Positions 60,452-64,000 of a stretch of 64,000 bases of DNA are shown here, piece by piece (within the stretch, counting starts at the first letter, position 1; each line of letters opens with the position of its first letter). The position numbers were made by a program, and so were the translations under genes. The stretch is from Lachnospiraceae bacterium (lineage in GTDB: Bacteria > Bacillota_A > Clostridia > Lachnospirales > Lachnospiraceae). The stretch spans positions 59,822 to 123,821 of the forward strand of contig JAFXDD010000033.1 in NCBI GenBank assembly GCA_017516285.1. The letters run 5' to 3'. The notes below the pieces were generated by a model, which was not told where the DNA came from, made no database searches, and saw only the letters and a list, made by a program, of their open reading frames with translations.

Positions 60452-61669
60452 ATGAAGCTACCAAAGAGAGTTGTAGCATGCGTTGTAGCATGTGCCCTGT
60501 TAGGGACACAGTTCGTTCCTGCTGAAGCATCCAATAAAAATAATAAGAACAATATTCAGCAACAGATTAACAAAGATCAAAACGAATTAAATAAGGTAAA
60601 TAATCAATTGAGTCAGTATGAGGCTGAACGCGATGAATATTTGAGTTATCTGGATGATCAGAAGTCAGAGATGATGAACCTGATGAAGGATATTGTTTAT
60701 AATGAGGAGGCGATTACATCCAAAACTGCAGATATTGCTGAGGCTACTGCAGAACTGGAGGAAGCCTGTGTGCTTAGGGATGAACAATATGCTGCCATGA
60801 TGGTGCGTATTCAGTATATGTACGAGCGTGGCAACGAGAATTATCTTGTTATGTTGTTCAATAGCCAGGATTTTACGGACCTGTTAAATCGTGCAGAGTA
60901 TGTGGACAGTTTGTATGCTTATGATAGTGCTATGTTGTCAGATTATGAGCAGCTGGTAGCAGATATTGATACTATGCGCAGCAATCTGGAGACAGAGAAG
61001 GCTGCTCTTGAGATAACCCATGAAAACCTTGAGGGGCAGAAGGCAGAGCTGGAGCGTATTATGGCAGAGCTGGAGGATACCATTTCTGATTATGACGACT
61101 TGGTAGCAGAGGCCAAGGCTAAGGCTAAAGCATACAAGGACAAGATCAGCAAGGGACAGGCACAGCTTGCAGAAATCAAGCGTCAGGAGGAAGAAGCTAA
61201 GCGTAAGGCTGAGGAAGAGCTGAAAAGGCAGCAGGCTTTACAGGCACAGCAGAATGGCAATAATAGCAGCAATAGTGGTGGCAGCAATGCAGTAGTTTCC
61301 GGCTCCGGAACGGGTGCTGAAATTGCCCAATTTGCTTTAAATTATGTGGGTGGTCCTTACGTCTGGGGTGGCACCTCCCTGACAAATGGTGCAGATTGTT
61401 CTGGCTTTATTATGTCGGTATATGCCAATTACGGATATTCTTTACCGCATTCTTCTTATTCTATGAGAAGCATTGGTGTGGGTGTAGATTTGGCAGATGC
61501 GCAGGCTGGAGATATTATTTGCTATAGTGGTCATGTAGCCTTATACATAGGTAATGGTCAGATTGTACATGCTAAGAATTCCAAGTATGGTATTGTAACA
61601 GACCCGGTTTATTATGGCTGGGGTGGTACAGGTCCTGCGGTTTTAGCGGTCAGACGAATTATTAAATAA
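60452..61669 (+). CDS. NlpC/P60 cell-wall hydrolase with coiled-coil N-terminus
   Basis: A 405-residue secreted protein. A signal peptide (KRVVACVVACALLGTQFVPA then EAS) is followed by a long coiled coil (about residues 30-265) of the PcsB/CwlO kind, a Ser/Asn/Gly linker, and an NlpC/P60 endopeptidase domain (about 290-405). The catalytic Cys is in NGADCSGFIMSVYANYGYSL and His in GHVALYIGNGQIVHAKNSK. It should cut peptidoglycan stem peptides. In the CwlO and PcsB families the coiled coil interacts with FtsEX and restrains activity; the same is likely here, but FtsEX is not in the window. Confidence 0.93.
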   Translation: MKLPKRVVACVVACALLGTQFVPAEASNKNNKNNIQQQINKDQNELNKVNNQLSQYEAERDEYLSYLDDQKSEMMNLMKDIVYNEEAITSKTADIAEATAELEEACVLRDEQYAAMMVRIQYMYERGNENYLVMLFNSQDFTDLLNRAEYVDSLYAYDSAMLSDYEQLVADIDTMRSNLETEKAALEITHENLEGQKAELERIMAELEDTISDYDDLVAEAKAKAKAYKDKISKGQAQLAEIKRQEEEAKRKAEEELKRQQALQAQQNGNNSSNSGGSNAVVSGSGTGAEIAQFALNYVGGPYVWGGTSLTNGADCSGFIMSVYANYGYSLPHSSYSMRSIGVGVDLADAQAGDIICYSGHVALYIGNGQIVHAKNSKYGIVTDPVYYGWGGTGPAVLAVRRIIK

Positions 61670-61710
61670 TAATTTGGTGTAAAAAGGGTAACAGCTGGGA
61701 TGGTGTTGAC

Positions 61711-63078
61711 GTGAGTGGGATATTGTTAAGGATAAGGGATAATAAGCGATATATAGGAAATACGTTTAAGGTAGCCTGGCCTGCCATTTTGGAATCCTTT
61801 TTCGTAGCACTGGTGGCTATGGTGGATTCCTTTATGGTAAGTATTCTGGGGGCATATGCCGTAGCGGCAGTTGGGCTTACTACTCAGCCTAAATTTATAT
61901 GTCTGGCATTGTTTATTGCTATTAACACAGCAGTATCAGCCTTGGTTGCCCGCAGAAAGGGACAGGGTGAGAGAGAAAGTGCCAATCGCATACTGATTAC
62001 GGCTATTATCTGTGTTATGATAGGTATTGTTATTGTCAGTGCCATAGCTGTCGCTTTTGCAGATCCTATCATTGAACTGGTAGGTAGTGAGCCGGATTCT
62101 CATGATAGTGCCGTGGCATATTTCCGGATTGTTATGGCGGGTATGATTTTTAATGTTATATCTCTTGTAATTAATGCGGCCCAGCGTGGCAGCGGTAATA
62201 CTAAAATTGCTATGACCACCAATTTAACATCAAATCTGATTAATGTTATTTTTAACTATTTATTGATACATGGAAATTTGGGTTTTCCGGCCCTTGGTGT
62301 TCAGGGAGCAGCTGTTGCTACAGTGTTAGGTACTGTAGTGGCGTGTGGTATGAGCATTGCATCACTGTTTCGCAAGGACAGCTACGTCAGCATTCCTTAT
62401 ATGCTGCAAAACAGGCTGTTTGCAACAGGTCGGGCGTTTAAAGATATAACATCCTTTGCTTCGAATGTATGTGCTGAGCAGTTGATGATTAGATTTGGTT
62501 TTTTGATGACTGCTACGTTAGCAGCTAATTTAGGAACAGATGCACTGGCAGCGCATCAGGTAGGTATGAATGCCATGCATTTGAGCTTTGCCTTTGGTGA
62601 TGGACTACAGGTGGCAGCAGTTACCTTGATTGGACAAAGTCTTGGGCAGGGAAATGCGATGCTCGCAAAGAAGTACGGAAATATATGTCAGGCCATTGGT
62701 CTGGCTATTTCTGTGGGATTGTCGGCAATGTATTTGCTGTTCGGCAGATGGTTCTTTGGTATTTATTTTCCGAAGGATCCTCAAATTGTAGACATTGGTG
62801 TTATGATTATGAGGTTTATGGTACTGATTGTACTGTGTCAGGTGTCTCAGGTAGTATATATGGGCAGCCTGAGAGGTGCAGGGGATGTGCGGTTTACCAC
62901 CATTACTTCTATGATAAGCGTGGCATGTATCAGGCCCACCATTTGTTACCTGGCGGCATATCCGTTAGGACTGGGTATTGCAGGAATCTGGCTGGGTACT
63001 TTGTCAGATCAGTTCACCAGACTGATATTTACTGCTGTAAGGTTCCGTTCCGGCAAGTGGATGAACAAGAAGATATAA
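61711..63078 (+). CDS. MATE family efflux transporter
   Basis: A 455-residue polytopic protein with 12 hydrophobic segments. VAWPAILESFFVALVAMVDS, QPKFICLALFIAINTAVSAL, ARRKGQGERESANRI and LGTDALAAHQVGMNAMHLSF, followed by VTLIGQSLGQGNAMLAKKYG, are hallmarks of the MatE family. Drug or metabolite export driven by Na+ or H+ is expected, but substrates cannot be told. Start is GTG 61711 behind GGGATGG. It lies 41 bases after the NlpC/P60 gene and 14 bases before the carboxypeptidase gene. Confidence 0.94.
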   Translation: MSGILLRIRDNKRYIGNTFKVAWPAILESFFVALVAMVDSFMVSILGAYAVAAVGLTTQPKFICLALFIAINTAVSALVARRKGQGERESANRILITAIICVMIGIVIVSAIAVAFADPIIELVGSEPDSHDSAVAYFRIVMAGMIFNVISLVINAAQRGSGNTKIAMTTNLTSNLINVIFNYLLIHGNLGFPALGVQGAAVATVLGTVVACGMSIASLFRKDSYVSIPYMLQNRLFATGRAFKDITSFASNVCAEQLMIRFGFLMTATLAANLGTDALAAHQVGMNAMHLSFAFGDGLQVAAVTLIGQSLGQGNAMLAKKYGNICQAIGLAISVGLSAMYLLFGRWFFGIYFPKDPQIVDIGVMIMRFMVLIVLCQVSQVVYMGSLRGAGDVRFTTITSMISVACIRPTICYLAAYPLGLGIAGIWLGTLSDQFTRLIFTAVRFRSGKWMNKKI

Positions 63079-63092
63079 GGAGTATTATATAA

Positions 63093-63905
63093 ATGAAATA
63101 CAAAGGCATTATTTTGGGAATGGTGTTAGGTATAGCAGTGTTCTTTGGCGGTATGCTGGGGTATCGATTGGGTTTGTCCTTTTCCAACCATTGGTCTGAA
63201 CAGGGGCAGACTACTGTGGCGGGGAATAATTTTCAGGAGCGTATTGACGAAAATATATTAAGACTTGAGGCGCAGGATGCCTTGCCTGCATATCGTGAAA
63301 TGCCCGGATTTTCTATGGATGGTGTATTGGAAGAACCATCAGAGGACTGGAAGCTTGTGCTGGTAAATAAGTGGAATGAGATGGAAGCCGGTTATGTGCC
63401 GGATTTGACAATGCTGGCAGAAGGGCACAAGGTAGATTCCCGTATTGCGGATTCTCTTATGGATATGATTCGCGCGGCTAAAAAGGATGGTTACTATATT
63501 TATATACTTTCTTCCTATAGGGATATGGAAAAGCAGATTGACCTTTATGAAGCTGAAGTAGAGAAATGGATTCGTGAGGGCTATGAGCAGGAGGCAGCAG
63601 AGGAAAAGGCCGGCACGGTTGTGGCCTTTCCGGGAACCAGCGAGCACCACTTGGGACTGGCCGTTGATTTAGTTTCCAGTGAGCATATCAAGCTGGATCA
63701 GGATGCAGAGAAGACCAAGGGCTACCAGTGGCTGGTGGCGCACTGTCAGGAATATGGCTTTATTTTACGCTATCCTAATAATGCTTCTGATATTACAGGC
63801 ATTATTTACGAGCCATGGCACTTCCGCTATGTAGGGGAAGAGGCAGCGGCAGAGATTATGGAGGCAGGGATTACTTTGGAGGAGTATTTGGCTGCTATGA
63901 AATGA
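63093..63905 (+). CDS. D-alanyl-D-alanine carboxypeptidase, VanY-type (M15B)
   Basis: A 270-residue protein with an N-terminal membrane anchor (GIILGMVLGIAVFFGGMLGY) and an extracellular M15 peptidase domain. ILSSYRDMEKQIDLY, the zinc ligands in PGTSEHHLGLAVDLVSSEH and the late EPWHFRYVGEEAAAEI are all intact. It trims terminal D-Ala from peptidoglycan stem peptides. No VanRS/HAX genes are nearby, so it is more likely a housekeeping cell-wall enzyme than a vancomycin-resistance gene. Confidence 0.94.
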   Translation: MKYKGIILGMVLGIAVFFGGMLGYRLGLSFSNHWSEQGQTTVAGNNFQERIDENILRLEAQDALPAYREMPGFSMDGVLEEPSEDWKLVLVNKWNEMEAGYVPDLTMLAEGHKVDSRIADSLMDMIRAAKKDGYYIYILSSYRDMEKQIDLYEAEVEKWIREGYEQEAAEEKAGTVVAFPGTSEHHLGLAVDLVSSEHIKLDQDAEKTKGYQWLVAHCQEYGFILRYPNNASDITGIIYEPWHFRYVGEEAAAEIMEAGITLEEYLAAMK

Positions 63906-63926
63906 TAACTTTCTGTCGAAAAATGC

Positions 63927-63955
63927 TTGACAAACACAAGGACCTTATATATAAT
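63927..63955 (+). promoter_or_regulatory. Consensus promoter of the tRNA gene at the window end
   Basis: TTGACA (63927-63932), 17 bases, TATAAT (63950-63955), both perfect. Confidence 0.88.
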
Positions 63956-63977
63956 AGATATGTTGTTCACAACAAAT

Positions 63978-64000
63978 GCCCAGATAGCTCAGTTGGTAGA
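63978..64000 (+). tRNA. tRNA gene, 5' part only (cut by window end)
   Basis: GCCCAGATAGCTCAGTTGGT followed by AGA is the acceptor 5' strand and D arm of a tRNA, with the conserved T at position 8. The rest lies outside. The anticodon is not visible; the start resembles tRNA-Phe, which I cannot confirm. Confidence 0.85.

Noticed and set aside
63093..63905. Vancomycin-resistance vanY
   Set aside because: The M15 family is common in housekeeping wall metabolism and there are no vanRS, vanH, vanA/B or vanX genes nearby.

Overview
The window is a stretch of chromosome from an anaerobic, spore-forming Firmicute, most likely a Lachnospiraceae-type Clostridium relative. The evidence is moderate-to-low GC with AT-rich intergenic DNA, strong AGGAGG ribosome binding sites, sigma-A promoters, an Ile T-box leader, sporulation genes (spmA, spmB, a CotF-like coat protein, a SPOCS/LysM protein, ricT), an anaerobic (cbi) cobalamin pathway, and several small families that I know mainly from this group. 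No phage, insertion sequence, CRISPR array or resistance island is visible. It is mostly a housekeeping region with two intergenic palindromic elements and a few uncharacterised membrane proteins set into conserved operons.

1-8400: the 3' part of an anaerobic cobalamin operon, all on + and mostly overlapping: cobD (cut by the window start), cbiC, cbiD, cbiF, cbiG, cbiH, a CbiJ-CbiE-CbiT triple fusion, cbiA and a small eight-cysteine protein. 8400-10160 (-): a minimal XRE regulator and nicotinate phosphoribosyltransferase, separated by a near-perfect hairpin that also carries the regulator's ribosome binding site. 10360-20300: a diphosphate-type phosphofructokinase, T-box-controlled ileS, glycogen phosphorylase, mscL and, on -, a eukaryotic-type glycogen branching enzyme.

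20300-30320: divergent promoters, palindromic element A, then a variant of the Bacillus yaaO-tmk-holB-ricT-yabB-rsmI neighbourhood: a PLP decarboxylase-fold enzyme, pyruvate kinase, a large unknown membrane protein, tRNA-Pro(CGG), a divergent guanylate-kinase-like protein where tmk would be expected, holB, ricT, yabB, rsmI and a small Cys protein. 30320-36000: palindromic element B, an SdpR/SdpI-like pair with two matching operators around its promoter, coat-type small proteins, spmA/spmB, a membrane-anchored Mrr-type nuclease and a DUF885 peptidase. 36000-43450: split transketolase, rpe, a DUF6044 membrane protein, metG, a GNAT enzyme and a YesL-type protein, closely packed on +.

43600-51300: an MsmX/UgpC-type ATPase, a CdaR-type regulator, a DUF6128-like protein with an exact 39-bp internal repeat, a radical-SAM protein (-), SRP RNA (-), tadA (-), then dnaX-ybaB-recR. 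51400-64000: a SPOCS/LysM spore protein, ispE, a GntR regulator, a small membrane protein, murI, DUF1934, two unknown proteins, a secreted trigger-factor-like PPIase lipoprotein, asnS, an NlpC/P60 wall hydrolase, a MATE transporter, a VanY-type carboxypeptidase, and the first 23 nt of a tRNA gene behind a consensus promoter at the window edge.

Most genes sit in compact operons; promoters and terminators could be assigned at many borders. Starts were chosen from ribosome binding sites and family N-termini, so several differ from the longest open frame. Family assignments rest on motif and sequence recognition by eye; no database search was run.
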